A DNA stretch of 64,000 bases, taken from positions 197,140 through 261,139 of the forward strand of contig CAZWLN010000001.1 in the NCBI GenBank assembly GCA_964634885.1, written 5' to 3'. Each line of letters begins with the position of its first letter. Position 1 is the first letter of the stretch. Below, piece after piece: positions 16,748 through 24,627 of the stretch. The notes under the pieces were generated by a model. That model did no database searches, had not been told where the DNA came from, and saw only the letters and a list, made by a program, of their open reading frames with translations. Position numbers and translations under genes: made by a program. The stretch comes from DAINRZ01 sp964634885 (GTDB lineage Bacteria; Bacteroidota; Ignavibacteria; Kapaibacteriales; UBA2268).

Positions 16748-18031
16748 GTGAATATTTATTTCGAGAATATCAGGGTAATCAATCCTATTAATAATGTAAA
16801 CGGAATTTACAACTTGTGGCTTAAGGACGGCCTCGTCATGGCAATGTCCCAAAACACCGTTCCCGTTGACAAAGATACGGAAATTGTCGATGGTTCTGCA
16901 CTGGTTTGTTCTCCGGGATTCTTTGATATGCACGTTCACCTGAGAGAACCGGGCTTCGAATATAAAGAGGATATTGCGACCGGAACGATGGCAGCTGCTA
17001 ACGGCGGATTCACAGGCGTATGCTGTATGCCGAACACCGACCCCACGACCGACAACATCACTGTTGTTGAGTATATACACCAGAAAGCTAAGAATAACCT
17101 GGTTGACCTGATAATTTCCGGGTCTATTACCCAAAAAAGAGAAGGCAAGCTGCTTTCGCCGATGATCGAACTTAATAACCACGATGTGCCGATGTTTACC
17201 GACGACGGCGCCTGTGTGATGGATTCGGAAGTAATGCGCCGGGCTTTCGACTACGCAGCTTCGCGCGACCTTTTGATTGCACAACATTGCGAAGACCATG
17301 CCCTTACCGAAGACTTCGCAGGCAACGAAGGCAAAGTGTCAACCAAACTCGGACTGAAAGGATACCCGTCAATCGCCGAAGAGATCATCATTGCCCGCGA
17401 CCTGGCTCTTTCCGAATACTGCGGCAACAGGCGCTACCATGTGTCTCACATCAGCTCCAAAGGCTCGGTAAGGCTTGTACGCGACGCTAAGAAAAGAGGC
17501 CTCAGGGTCAGTTGTGAAGTTACTCCGCACCATCTGCTGTTAACAGACGAACTGTTGTTCGAATACAACACCAATAACAAAATGAATCCTCCGCTCAGGA
17601 CGAAAGACGACATAGATGCCCTCATCGAAGGCCTAGCCGACGGAACAATCGACTGCATTGCCACGGACCACGCACCTCATTCTCTCCATGAAAAAGACGT
17701 CGAATATGAGATTGCTCCTAATGGCGTTGTCGGATTGGAAACCGCCGTCGGCATTTCTATGCATTGCCTTGTTCACAAAGGATTCATTTCTGTGGAACAA
17801 CTGATTGAAAAGATGTCCGTTAACCCCCGAAAGATTCTTGGATTGCCCCAAATCAAAATCGAAAAAGGTGAAAAAGCTAACCTTACGATTATTGCACCTG
17901 ACGAAGAATGGATTATTAATAAGGAAATGTTTAAGTCCAAATCAAAGAATACTCCGTTTGAAGGTATGAAAATTAAAGGTAAGCCAAAATATGCCGTTAA
18001 TAACAATAAGGTTGTAGTTTGTAGTTTATAA
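16748..18031 (+). CDS. pyrC: Dihydroorotase (type I)
   Basis: Cyclises N-carbamoyl-aspartate to dihydroorotate in pyrimidine synthesis. The metal-binding DMHVHLREPG, the substrate loop MPNTDPTTD, FTDDGACVMD, HCEDHAL, HVSHIS, EVTPHHLLL and the catalytic ATDHAPHS are all present in order, as in class I (amidohydrolase) enzymes. GTG at 16748 is chosen because GGAGGA lies 4 nt upstream and the product then starts at the first beta-strand (MNIYFENIRVINP). ATG 16736 is an alternative. It gives 427 aa, normal for the family. Confidence 0.95.
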   Translation: MNIYFENIRVINPINNVNGIYNLWLKDGLVMAMSQNTVPVDKDTEIVDGSALVCSPGFFDMHVHLREPGFEYKEDIATGTMAAANGGFTGVCCMPNTDPTTDNITVVEYIHQKAKNNLVDLIISGSITQKREGKLLSPMIELNNHDVPMFTDDGACVMDSEVMRRAFDYAASRDLLIAQHCEDHALTEDFAGNEGKVSTKLGLKGYPSIAEEIIIARDLALSEYCGNRRYHVSHISSKGSVRLVRDAKKRGLRVSCEVTPHHLLLTDELLFEYNTNNKMNPPLRTKDDIDALIEGLADGTIDCIATDHAPHSLHEKDVEYEIAPNGVVGLETAVGISMHCLVHKGFISVEQLIEKMSVNPRKILGLPQIKIEKGEKANLTIIAPDEEWIINKEMFKSKSKNTPFEGMKIKGKPKYAVNNNKVVVCSL

Positions 18032-18045
18032 GCAGGAGCTTACTC

Positions 18046-18267
18046 ATGGGTAAAGGAAAAGATATTGTACCGGCTAATAAACAGTCTGTGGACAAAGCTT
18101 CGAAAGCCGAACTGGAAAACGATCAGCTTTACCGAAAACTGAAAGCAAAAGAAATCATTAACAGAGTCAAAGAAAGAATTGAAAAAGAAGATCCTGCTGT
18201 TGTAAGATCCATTAAGACTTTGCTTAGTGATGACTATAAAAAAGACCAGAAAAGCAAGAAAAAGTAA
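18046..18267 (+). CDS. Small basic hypothetical protein
   Basis: 73 aa, beginning MGKGKDIVPANKQ and ending in a lysine-rich tail (KKDQKSKKK). Its middle (INRVKERIEKEDPAVVRSIKTLLSDD) is a predicted amphipathic helix pair. It faintly recalls the C-terminal tail of FliF/FliG-binding proteins, but that is too weak to name it. A good AGGAG site lies 7 nt before the ATG, and pyrC ends 14 nt upstream, so it is probably co-expressed with pyrC. Function is unknown. Confidence 0.65.
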   Translation: MGKGKDIVPANKQSVDKASKAELENDQLYRKLKAKEIINRVKERIEKEDPAVVRSIKTLLSDDYKKDQKSKKK

Positions 18268-18315
18268 TGTAATATAATATACATTATGTAAACTAACTTT
18301 TTTGTTTACTATTCC

Positions 18316-18390
18316 CTATGGTTTACGTTCTTTGAGTTTTTTGACGTTCTTTAAGGTTTTGCTGTTAAAAGCAAAATTCTTCGACGTCAT
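18316..18390 (-). CDS. Micro-ORF 3 of array, 24-aa basic peptide
   Basis: On the minus strand each 114-bp unit holds an AAGGA site, a 4-nt spacer (TTCC), ATG, 23 further codons and TAG. The peptide begins MTSKNFAFNSK and ends KKLKERKP, with seven Lys, one Arg and one Glu. The stop is followed by the GTAAAC/GTTTAC hairpin and then the end of the array. It is too short for usual gene callers. Coding is inferred from the ribosome binding site, the clean ORF and duplication of the whole cassette. Product function is unknown. Confidence 0.45.
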   Translation of the reverse strand: MTSKNFAFNSKTLKNVKKLKERKP

Positions 18391-18429
18391 GGAATCCTTA
18401 TGTAAACTAACTTTTTTGTTTACTATTCC

Positions 18430-18504
18430 CTATGGTTTACGTTCTTTGAGTTTTTTGACGTTCTTTAAGGTTTTGCTGTTAAAAGCAAAATTCTTCGACG
18501 TCAT
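18430..18504 (-). CDS. Micro-ORF 2 of array, 24-aa basic peptide
   Basis: Identical to the micro-ORF at 18316-18390, in the next repeat unit: same AAGGA site, same 24-residue product and stop. The intercistronic segment between it and the next copy is 39 nt and carries the GTAAAC/GTTTAC hairpin and the next AAGGA. Identity at the DNA level means selection on protein cannot be judged from these two copies. Confidence 0.45.
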   Translation of the reverse strand: MTSKNFAFNSKTLKNVKKLKERKP

Positions 18505-18543
18505 GGAATCCTTATATAAACTAACTTTTTTGTTTACTATTCC

Positions 18544-18591
18544 CTATGGTTTACGTTCTTTGAGTTTTTTATACACAATTGTAACAATCAT
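18544..18591 (-). CDS. Micro-ORF 1 of array, divergent 15-aa peptide
   Basis: This is the partial, promoter-proximal unit on the minus strand. The ORF reads MIVTIVY then KKLKERKP and a stop, so only the basic C-terminal octapeptide is shared with the other two. The N-terminal half comes from non-repeat DNA. No clear ribosome binding site was seen. It could be a real shorter peptide, or just the junction left by the duplication. Confidence 0.25.
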   Translation of the reverse strand: MIVTIVYKKLKERKP

Positions 18592-18723
18592 AAATATTAA
18601 ATGCTTATAGAATACAATTGTCGAACGTTCACATAAATATATGTTATTATTAGGATATTGTCTGTAAAAAAAATAATTTTGTAATCGAATGATGTTTAAT
18701 TATAAATAAAGTAAGTGAGCTAT

Positions 18724-19266
18724 ATGAAGAAACTATTGAATGAAAAGAACATTATTTTAACAATAATTGTTGTGTTGGCCGTATTGTCCAGGTTGATTGA
18801 CCATCCTTCAAATTTTACGCCTGTGTTTGCACTGGCTCTTTTCAGCGCCGTATGTTTTGCCAATGAGAAACTGGCCCTGTTCATTCCCTTCAGCGTCATG
18901 TTCATCAGCGACCTGTTCATCGGATTGTCTTCGCTGAACATCGTTGTCTATTTTACATTCGGCATTTCTTACATCATCGGATACTTCTTCCTGAAGAAGA
19001 ATCCCGGCATTGTAAGAATAATCATGGCTTCCGTTGCCGTATCCACAATATTCTTTATCGTATCGAACTTTTACGTATGGGCTCTCGATCCGTTCTCACT
19101 TTATGAAAAAACCTATACGGGTTTCATCCAGTGCTACACGATGGCTCTGCCCTTTTTCAGGAATTCCCTGCTTGGCGATTTATTCTATAGCGGCGTTCTC
19201 TTTGGCGCCTATGCCCTCGCTGAGAAGTTCTACTTCTCTAAGAAAGAAGCCCGCGAGACTGTGTAA
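18724..19266 (+). CDS. DUF6580-like integral membrane protein
   Basis: 180 aa from ATG 18724 with about five hydrophobic helices. The N-terminal motif SRLIDHPSNFTPVFALALFSAVCF matches the family pattern (R..PHP.NFTPv.AlALF), and later MALPFFRNSLLGDLFYSGVLFGAYAL is typical. The family resembles the membrane component of small-molecule (ECF-like) transporters. The substrate is unknown. A TAATTTTG box at 18674-18681 may belong to its promoter. It ends at a strong bidirectional terminator. Confidence 0.7.
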   Translation: MKKLLNEKNIILTIIVVLAVLSRLIDHPSNFTPVFALALFSAVCFANEKLALFIPFSVMFISDLFIGLSSLNIVVYFTFGISYIIGYFFLKKNPGIVRIIMASVAVSTIFFIVSNFYVWALDPFSLYEKTYTGFIQCYTMALPFFRNSLLGDLFYSGVLFGAYALAEKFYFSKKEARETV

Positions 19267-19290
19267 GAATTTTTGAATACTATTGATAAA

Positions 19291-19323
19291 AAAATACCCG
19301 GCACTTGAGGCCGGGTATTTTTT
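19291..19323. terminator. Bidirectional Rho-independent terminator
   Basis: An 11-bp perfect stem AAATACCCGGC/GCCGGGTATTT (19291-19301, 19309-19319) has a 7-nt loop, with T-runs on the right and A-runs on the left. It lies between the convergent DUF6580 and DUF948-like genes and serves both. Confidence 0.93.
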
Positions 19324-19324
19324 T

Positions 19325-19894
19325 TTATTTCTTCTTTTTGAAGAGGCCAAAACCTTTTCGCAGGAATTGCATCATCGAATAGACTTTTTTTACCGGCTTA
19401 TAATAATTAGTATAGGCATTGTTGATGAACTTTGCTGCCGGAGAATAATCGGCAGTAAACCTCTCGATGCTGTAGTCAATCTTCCTGAGGGTGGCAATGA
19501 ACTCTAAGCAGGACAGGTTCACGATGTTAGCCGTGTGGTTGACAGCAGGTTTCAGTTCGTCGAGCCTGCTTGTTTTATCATTGATAGTAATAAGAGTAAC
19601 ACTTGCATTTTTAAGCACATCGTTGACATTGGTTGTCATCGTTCTCAACTCGACGAGGTAATTGGTTGAAGTAATAAGGGCTTTACCGACGGAATCGAAT
19701 GATTCGTCAACCCTGTCCCTCATGTGAGAAACCTCATTGTCAATATTCTTCAGGGTGCCTTTGGCCAGTTCAGCAGTCCTGTCGAGGTGGGCAGCGCCTT
19801 TTCGGGTGAGTTTCACAAGCGAAGCGAGAGCTGTAATCACCATTATATTCAATACAATGAACACTGCAAGTCCGAGAATAATTAATAGTTCCAT
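19325..19894 (-). CDS. DUF948-like membrane-anchored coiled-coil protein (B)
   Basis: 189 aa from ATG 19894 (the upstream GAAGAGCT is a weak site). One N-terminal transmembrane helix MELLIILGLAVFIVLNIMVITAL is followed by long helices with methyl-accepting-like heptads (AAHLDRTAELAKGTLKNIDNEVSHMRDRVDESFDSVGKAL). The paralogue starts 8 nt upstream with the same MEL[LI] pattern. The DUF948 group is of unknown function and probably envelope-associated. The tail is basic (FGLFKKKK). It is the last gene of the kdsC-ytxH operon. Confidence 0.6.
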   Translation of the reverse strand: MELLIILGLAVFIVLNIMVITALASLVKLTRKGAAHLDRTAELAKGTLKNIDNEVSHMRDRVDESFDSVGKALITSTNYLVELRTMTTNVNDVLKNASVTLITINDKTSRLDELKPAVNHTANIVNLSCLEFIATLRKIDYSIERFTADYSPAAKFINNAYTNYYKPVKKVYSMMQFLRKGFGLFKKKK

Positions 19895-19901
19895 AGCTCT
19901 T

Positions 19902-20906
19902 CTACCCTGCAATTTCTTTTTTAAGGTCGCTGACACTGCGCAAGAGGCCTTCTCTCAGGTTGGCAATCTCTGATTTCAACTGGTTGCGTTCTTCCTCAGA
20001 TTTGCTGTTGTCCCCTTCGATCTCAAGTTCAGCCTGTCTGAGCAGTTCCTCTGTCTGTTGGTAAGTATTGTTAAGCAGTCCTTCGCTGTCCTCGAAAGAA
20101 ATATTCCTGCCATATCTCACAAAATCGGGATTGTCGGGTTCTGTTACCATGAAATCATCAGAAGCCCTGGGACTGGAACTGAATTTTTCGCTGGGAATAT
20201 AATCTGAAGAGTCACTGTCGTTGTAGGTCCAAGGGCCGTGAACCTGTTCATCGACATCTTTGGTATAGATCGGGATGTCGTTCAGCTTTCGCTTGATGTA
20301 ATGGTATCCCTTGTGTCCGGAAAAGTAATTGGTAAAGGTAGTAACGGCTTTGTAAGCAGCCGAGAAGTACGTTGAAATCGTTCCGTAGGGCTGCCTGATC
20401 TTCTGTTCGACAAAAGTGAGGGCGTCGATGAAAGGTTTGAAAGACTGAATGATGTGAATGGATTCCTTTCCGATGATGTCTGTGGTTTGGTTCAGTTGAA
20501 GAGCGAGATGGTTGAAATTGCCGACCGTTTCGTCAATTTTAACCTTGAGGTCGCTGACTTCCCCGCTGTTGCGTGTAAGGGAATCGGCCAGCCTGTCAAC
20601 ATTATCCAGAGTGATTACAAGCCTGTCTTTCAGGTCTGAGATGTCGATGACGGTATCATAGACCGCCTTGACTGTCTGGTCCACACTCTGGAGTGTGGTT
20701 GACAAACCGCTGTTCAGGTGAAGGACATCGCCTTCCAGCTTTTGCATTGTGTTAGTAAGGTCGCCTTTGAATTTATCGACAGTTTTAAGCGAGTCCCTGA
20801 TAATTGTAAGAACGGACCTGAAAGCCGACATCATGAATACCGAACAGATTATGAAGGTAACCAGCGCAACGATAGCAACTATTTTAATTATATCTATAAG
20901 TTCCAT
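19902..20906 (-). CDS. DUF948-like membrane-anchored coiled-coil protein (A)
   Basis: 334 aa. An N-terminal transmembrane helix (residues 4-30) is followed by a region of about 170 residues of predicted coiled coil (DLTNTMQKLEGDVLHLNSGLSTTLQSVDQTVKAVYDTVIDISDLKDRL). A poorly conserved acidic linker comes next, and a C-terminal helix rich in E and L closes the protein. It is paralogous to the gene that follows. Its location between ytxH and DUF948-B suggests a shared envelope role, but no function is known. Confidence 0.6.
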   Translation of the reverse strand: MELIDIIKIVAIVALVTFIICSVFMMSAFRSVLTIIRDSLKTVDKFKGDLTNTMQKLEGDVLHLNSGLSTTLQSVDQTVKAVYDTVIDISDLKDRLVITLDNVDRLADSLTRNSGEVSDLKVKIDETVGNFNHLALQLNQTTDIIGKESIHIIQSFKPFIDALTFVEQKIRQPYGTISTYFSAAYKAVTTFTNYFSGHKGYHYIKRKLNDIPIYTKDVDEQVHGPWTYNDSDSSDYIPSEKFSSSPRASDDFMVTEPDNPDFVRYGRNISFEDSEGLLNNTYQQTEELLRQAELEIEGDNSKSEEERNQLKSEIANLREGLLRSVSDLKKEIAG

Positions 20907-20966
20907 ATTTCCTCAATGGATAATTCAAATAAATTAGGTACCCCGTTGAAAATAAAGGGTAATAGC

Positions 20967-20989
20967 GGAGCCGGCCCAAAACCGGCTCC
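20967..20989 (-). terminator. Intercistronic hairpin without U-tract
   Basis: GGAGCCGG (20967-20974) and CCGGCTCC (20982-20989) form a perfect 8-bp stem with a 7-nt loop, between ytxH and the DUF948-like genes. No T-run follows on the minus strand, so it may be an attenuator or an mRNA-stabilising hairpin rather than a full terminator. Confidence 0.45.
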
Positions 20990-21003
20990 TGGAAACTTAA
21001 GGG

Positions 21004-21435
21004 CTATGATTCTTCCCCGGTTGACTTCAATTCGTCGCGAAAAGCGTCAGCGCTGGCTTTGGCAGCGTCCCTGAGGTTTTCGATTTTCGACTGCACAGTG
21101 TCTTTGGCAGCAGAAGCTTTAGTTTTGGCATCTTTCAATACACGTTCGGCGTTTGTTAACAACTCGTCTGCCTGTTTCTTTGCAGAATTGATAATGCCCT
21201 GTGCGCGTTGCCTTCCTTCGTTCACCGTACTGGTGACGGTCCTGCCGATGTTTGCTTCCATATTGGAAAAATAGTCTGTTGCTTTGTCATAGATCTCGCC
21301 CGATTTGACGGCGATGTCCTGCCTCAGCTCCCTGCCGCTCTTCGGAGCCAGCAGCAATGCTGTCAATGCGCCGGCCAATCCACCAAACAATGTTCCGACA
21401 AATACGCCTTTTGCAAATTCTGAATTTTTACTCAT
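21004..21435 (-). CDS. YtxH domain protein
   Basis: 143 aa. The glycine-rich YtxH start is clear: FAKGVFVGTLFGGLAGALTALLLAPKSGRELRQDI, a membrane-associated segment followed by an amphipathic helix. The rest is a helical Ala/Lys/Glu-rich tail resembling LEA-like or apolipoprotein repeats (AKTKASAAKDTVQSKIENLRDAAKA). YtxH proteins are stress-induced in several bacteria; the biochemical function is not established. It lies 17 nt downstream of kdsC. Confidence 0.8.
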   Translation of the reverse strand: MSKNSEFAKGVFVGTLFGGLAGALTALLLAPKSGRELRQDIAVKSGEIYDKATDYFSNMEANIGRTVTSTVNEGRQRAQGIINSAKKQADELLTNAERVLKDAKTKASAAKDTVQSKIENLRDAAKASADAFRDELKSTGEES

Positions 21436-21452
21436 AAAAACCTCCTATAATG

Positions 21453-21977
21453 TTACCAATTCTCAGGTAGTGTTACTGATTTATTTTGAGATTGTAAGAT
21501 CATTTCGCACAATTCCCTGACGGCGCCGTTGCCTCCGGGCCTGGTGCAGACAATGTCTGCCTGGGCTATGACGCTTTGGGACGAATCCGAGGGGCATGCC
21601 CCTATGCCGCAAACCTGCATTGCATGGATGTCGTTCACGTCGTCGCCGATGAACGCAATTTCCTCCGGAGCAATAGAGAGCTTCGATGACAGTTCCATTA
21701 CGGCTGCTTTCTTGTTCCGGCAGCCTAAGACGATGTGCTTTATTTTCAGCCTGGCGCCCCTTGCGGCGGCAATCTGCGACTCTTCGGTAGTAACGATTCC
21801 TGAGGCAATGCCGCCAAGGTGTAACAATTCGATGCCCATGCCGTCACGAATGGAAAACCTCTTAAGCTCTTCCCCATTACGGGAATAGTACACGCCGCTG
21901 TCCGTCAAAGTTCCGTCCACATCCATCAGCAGCAACTTTATCTTCCTCAGTTTTTCTTCCCTATGATTAGCGTCCAT
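21453..21977 (-). CDS. kdsC: KdsC-like 3-deoxy-D-manno-octulosonate 8-phosphate phosphatase
   Basis: 174 aa of the HAD superfamily without a cap domain. Motif I is LLLMDVDGTLTD (two catalytic Asp), with the family's GVYYSRNGEELKRFSIRDGMGIELL. Motif II is IVTTEES, and motifs III-IV are the late lysine region and AFIGDDVNDIHAM. It removes phosphate from Kdo-8-P in LPS core synthesis, consistent with lptD in the same window. A related HAD phosphatase acting on N-acylneuraminate 9-phosphate cannot be excluded. It heads the envelope operon through ytxH and DUF948. Confidence 0.85.
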   Translation of the reverse strand: MDANHREEKLRKIKLLLMDVDGTLTDSGVYYSRNGEELKRFSIRDGMGIELLHLGGIASGIVTTEESQIAAARGARLKIKHIVLGCRNKKAAVMELSSKLSIAPEEIAFIGDDVNDIHAMQVCGIGACPSDSSQSVIAQADIVCTRPGGNGAVRELCEMILQSQNKSVTLPENW

Positions 21978-22104
21978 TATTTTCCAGATTTTAATTACAT
22001 TTGTAATTTTAAAAAACTAATTTATGCAAAATACTAATAATAAATATTAATTCATAAACGTACTTTGATTTTAAATCTTTTAAAATTTTGGAGAATCTTG
22101 TCAG

Positions 22105-22944
22105 ATGCAAAATTATATTAATATCAGCCTCTCGGTAAACAGTGAACTGACGGACACTGCCGTTGCCTTTCTTTCATTGTACAACACCGACGGCATCGAG
22201 GAAAGAGAAGGCCTCCTGGTTGTTTGTTTCAGGGAGGAGAACTGGAACGGGGAAACAAGGGATTCACTTGTGAACACCATGAAGATGGTCAGTCCAGACA
22301 TCGCAATCGTCTCGGAAGAAAAAGTTGCGGAACAGAACTGGAACGAGATATGGGAGAAAGAGGTTCCGGTCATTGTGGTTACCGACACTGTCGGCATTGC
22401 TCCCTCAAGGAAGATTGACCAGTTGAACACAAAGATCAAAATTGAGATCAATCCGAAGATGTCCTTCGGTACGGGTACACATCCTTCTACAAGGTTGATG
22501 TGCAGAATGATGGAGCAACACATTGCCCCGGGAACGACATGGCTCGACGTGGGCTGCGGCACAGGTGTGCTCGCTGTCTTAGCCGTCAGGCTCGGCGCTG
22601 CCAAGGTCATTGCCTTCGACAATAACGAATGGGCAATTGAAAACTCCAAGGAGAATTTCAAGCTCAACGATGTGGAGACGGCCGTCGAATTGTACGACTG
22701 GGACATCGACGATGTCGAATTGCCACTGGCAGACGGCATACTGGCGAACATCAATCTCGACATCATCCTCAATTCGCTTCCGAAATTTACAAAGTCGCTC
22801 AGGAAAGGCTCCGGACTGCTGATAGTCTCCGGAATATTAGCCGAAAACGAAGAGGAAGTAATTGAAAAAGCCAAATCATACGCTTTGACTCATGTCGAAA
22901 CGATGGACGATGAAGAATGGGTATCTATCACTTTCAGGGCTTAG
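22105..22944 (+). CDS. prmA: Ribosomal protein L11 methyltransferase
   Basis: 279 aa. The N-terminal substrate domain is followed by the SAM domain: SFGTGTHPSTRLMCRMM, WLDVGCGTGVLAVLAVRLGA, AFDNNEWAIENSKENFKLN, then ILANINLDII. The NPKMSFGTGTH and LANIN motifs are diagnostic of PrmA, which trimethylates L11 in the large ribosomal subunit. It is divergent from kdsC. A TACATTTG box at 21996-22003 may serve as its promoter. It overlaps no gene and is followed after 4 nt by ppx/gppA. Confidence 0.94.
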   Translation: MQNYINISLSVNSELTDTAVAFLSLYNTDGIEEREGLLVVCFREENWNGETRDSLVNTMKMVSPDIAIVSEEKVAEQNWNEIWEKEVPVIVVTDTVGIAPSRKIDQLNTKIKIEINPKMSFGTGTHPSTRLMCRMMEQHIAPGTTWLDVGCGTGVLAVLAVRLGAAKVIAFDNNEWAIENSKENFKLNDVETAVELYDWDIDDVELPLADGILANINLDIILNSLPKFTKSLRKGSGLLIVSGILAENEEEVIEKAKSYALTHVETMDDEEWVSITFRA

Positions 22945-22948
22945 ACAG

Positions 22949-23899
22949 ATGGGAAGATATGCTGCTATTGACATAGGTTCCAATACAATTCTGATGACCA
23001 TTGCCGAACTCGGCACCAACGGGAAGATTGCTGTCCTGGAAGACAAACACGACATTGCAAGGCTGGGTGAAAGAGTGGACAGTACAGGCCTGATACAACC
23101 CGAAGCCCTCGAACGTGCCTCGAATATACTTAAATCTTACAGGGAAATCTGCCGCAGTCATAATGTCGAATCGATCAGGGCAGCCGCCACCAGCGCCATG
23201 AGAGACGCCCGGAACAGGGATGAAGCAGCCGCTGTCCTTTCCGATGCAATCGGGTTACCAATAGAAATTATTCCGGGTAAGAGCGAAGCGGCACTAAGCT
23301 ATCTCGGCTCTGTCAATTACAAGGACATGACGTTCCCCGATACCGGTTACAGCAGCGACAAACGTACTCTTGTCACAGACATCGGAGGCGGAAGTACAGA
23401 ACTGATAACAGGCAGGGGCCTTGACTTTGAGTCGTCAACGAGCATCAATGTCGGATGTGTACGTATCACCGAGAAATTCTTCGGCAGCCACCCTCCTGCT
23501 TCGCATGAGCTGAAGAACGCGAAGGGTTTTATCACCGATGAGTACCGCCGGTCCGGTTTCAAAGCCGGAACTATTGACCGGTGTATCGCAGTTGCTGGTA
23601 CAGCAACGACAATTGCAGCACTTAACATGAAAGTACTGGAATTCGATTACAACCAGATTAACGGCTATGTCCTCACACCTGAAAAGCTCGATGAGGTAAT
23701 GGAACTGCTGCTGTCCCATTCTGTCCCGGAAATCGTGAAAGAATACGGCGTTCACCCAAAAAGAGCAGACGTCATTACCTCCGGCACAGTAATCCTTAAA
23801 GCACTGATGGACGAGATTCAACTCGAAGAGGTATCCGTCAGCGTCCAGGGTTTACGATACGGACTGCTATTTGATTTGATAAAGAATAATAGTAAGTAA
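22949..23899 (+). CDS. Exopolyphosphatase / pppGpp phosphohydrolase family (Ppx/GppA)
   Basis: 316 aa from ATG 22949, 4 nt after prmA. ASKHA-fold motifs are in order: AAIDIGSNTI, LGERVD, AATSAMRDARN, DIGGGSTEL, NVGCVRITEKF and AVAGTATTIAAL. The short length (no C-terminal HD domain) matches the simple Ppx/GppA type. It hydrolyses polyphosphate or pppGpp; sequence alone does not separate the two. The upstream in-frame extension to 22892 overlaps prmA and is rejected. Confidence 0.9.
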   Translation: MGRYAAIDIGSNTILMTIAELGTNGKIAVLEDKHDIARLGERVDSTGLIQPEALERASNILKSYREICRSHNVESIRAAATSAMRDARNRDEAAAVLSDAIGLPIEIIPGKSEAALSYLGSVNYKDMTFPDTGYSSDKRTLVTDIGGGSTELITGRGLDFESSTSINVGCVRITEKFFGSHPPASHELKNAKGFITDEYRRSGFKAGTIDRCIAVAGTATTIAALNMKVLEFDYNQINGYVLTPEKLDEVMELLLSHSVPEIVKEYGVHPKRADVITSGTVILKALMDEIQLEEVSVSVQGLRYGLLFDLIKNNSK

Positions 23900-23928
23900 T
23901 TATAACAAATAATATTAACAGGATTGAC

Positions 23929-24627
23929 ATGAGAAAAATTCATTTAACCGGCCTATTACTGGTTTTAGCATTAACACTCGGCATGATCGCCTGCAACAGC
24001 AGCGACAATGCCGGATCAAAAAGCGATTTACTCAACCTTAAGGTTGACTCGAAGAACATCAGGGATATCGTCAATCGGCTGAGAACCGATACCCTTGTCA
24101 GTTTCTTCGACGTGAACAACTTCCACTACGGCCTTCTCAATCTTGGCGACTCGGTGATCGGCAAGTCGGTCAAGGAGATCATGGCATACGGTGAGAAGTC
24201 AATGAAAGAAGAAAGGCTCAAGGAACTGGACAATATTGCCGGCGCCCTGATAATGAAATCCGCAATCGACATCAGCATTACAAACTTTGAAGAGATTAAA
24301 GACAGTAACATGTACAGGGTCTATGTTGAATTTGCCAACAAATCAGACTCACCTATTAAAACAAACAGCGGTAAACTGAGATTCCTCAGCCAGGACGGGC
24401 GCTATTTTATGATACCGGTAGAGAATATGCCGTTGAACATCGGCCCGAACCAGAAAACATCGAGTTACTTCGACCTGAAAGACTCCCTTAAACTCAGGGT
24501 TGACATTTTAAGCAACGGCAATTACAAGAACCTCAAAAGCATCGACTGGCTCAATACAAAGATGGAATTTGCAGATGGGCGCCAGATTTCGGTCTTACAG
24601 AATACTGCTAATACCCCAGGCAATTAA
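23929..24627 (+). CDS. Hypothetical lipoprotein
   Basis: 232 aa with a lipoprotein signal ending MIAC. The mature domain has a helical start (DIVNRLRTDTLVSFFDVNNFHYGLLNLGDS) and a beta-sandwich-like second half (NMYRVYVEFANKSDSPIKTNSGKLRFLSQDGRYFMIPVENMPLNIGPNQKTSSYFDLKDSL), reminiscent of small immunoglobulin-like periplasmic domains. No family is recognised. Its 3' end overlaps the convergent GIDE gene by 33 nt. Confidence 0.65.
   Translation: MRKIHLTGLLLVLALTLGMIACNSSDNAGSKSDLLNLKVDSKNIRDIVNRLRTDTLVSFFDVNNFHYGLLNLGDSVIGKSVKEIMAYGEKSMKEERLKELDNIAGALIMKSAIDISITNFEEIKDSNMYRVYVEFANKSDSPIKTNSGKLRFLSQDGRYFMIPVENMPLNIGPNQKTSSYFDLKDSLKLRVDILSNGNYKNLKSIDWLNTKMEFADGRQISVLQNTANTPGN

Larger units (their letters stand above)
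18284..18570. repeat. 114-bp tandem repeat, 2.5 copies
   Basis: Copies start at 18284, 18398 and 18512. The first two are identical over 114 bp. The third is identical for about 59 bp except G to A in its fifth base, then diverges at 18571. 114 is divisible by 3, so a plus-strand frame stays open, but the coding signals are on the minus strand (see micro-ORFs). Inside each unit are two hairpins: GTAAAC/GTTTAC (10-nt loop) and TTTTGCT/AGCAAAA (6-nt loop). Confidence 0.95.

Noticed and set aside
18302..18610. 102-aa plus-strand ORF across the 114-bp repeats
   Set aside because: It stays open only because 114 is a multiple of 3. It has a TTG start without ribosome binding site; the cassette signals are on the other strand.
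22113..22874. 253-aa ORF antisense to prmA
   Set aside because: Shadow of prmA; Ser/Thr-rich translation typical of antisense frames.
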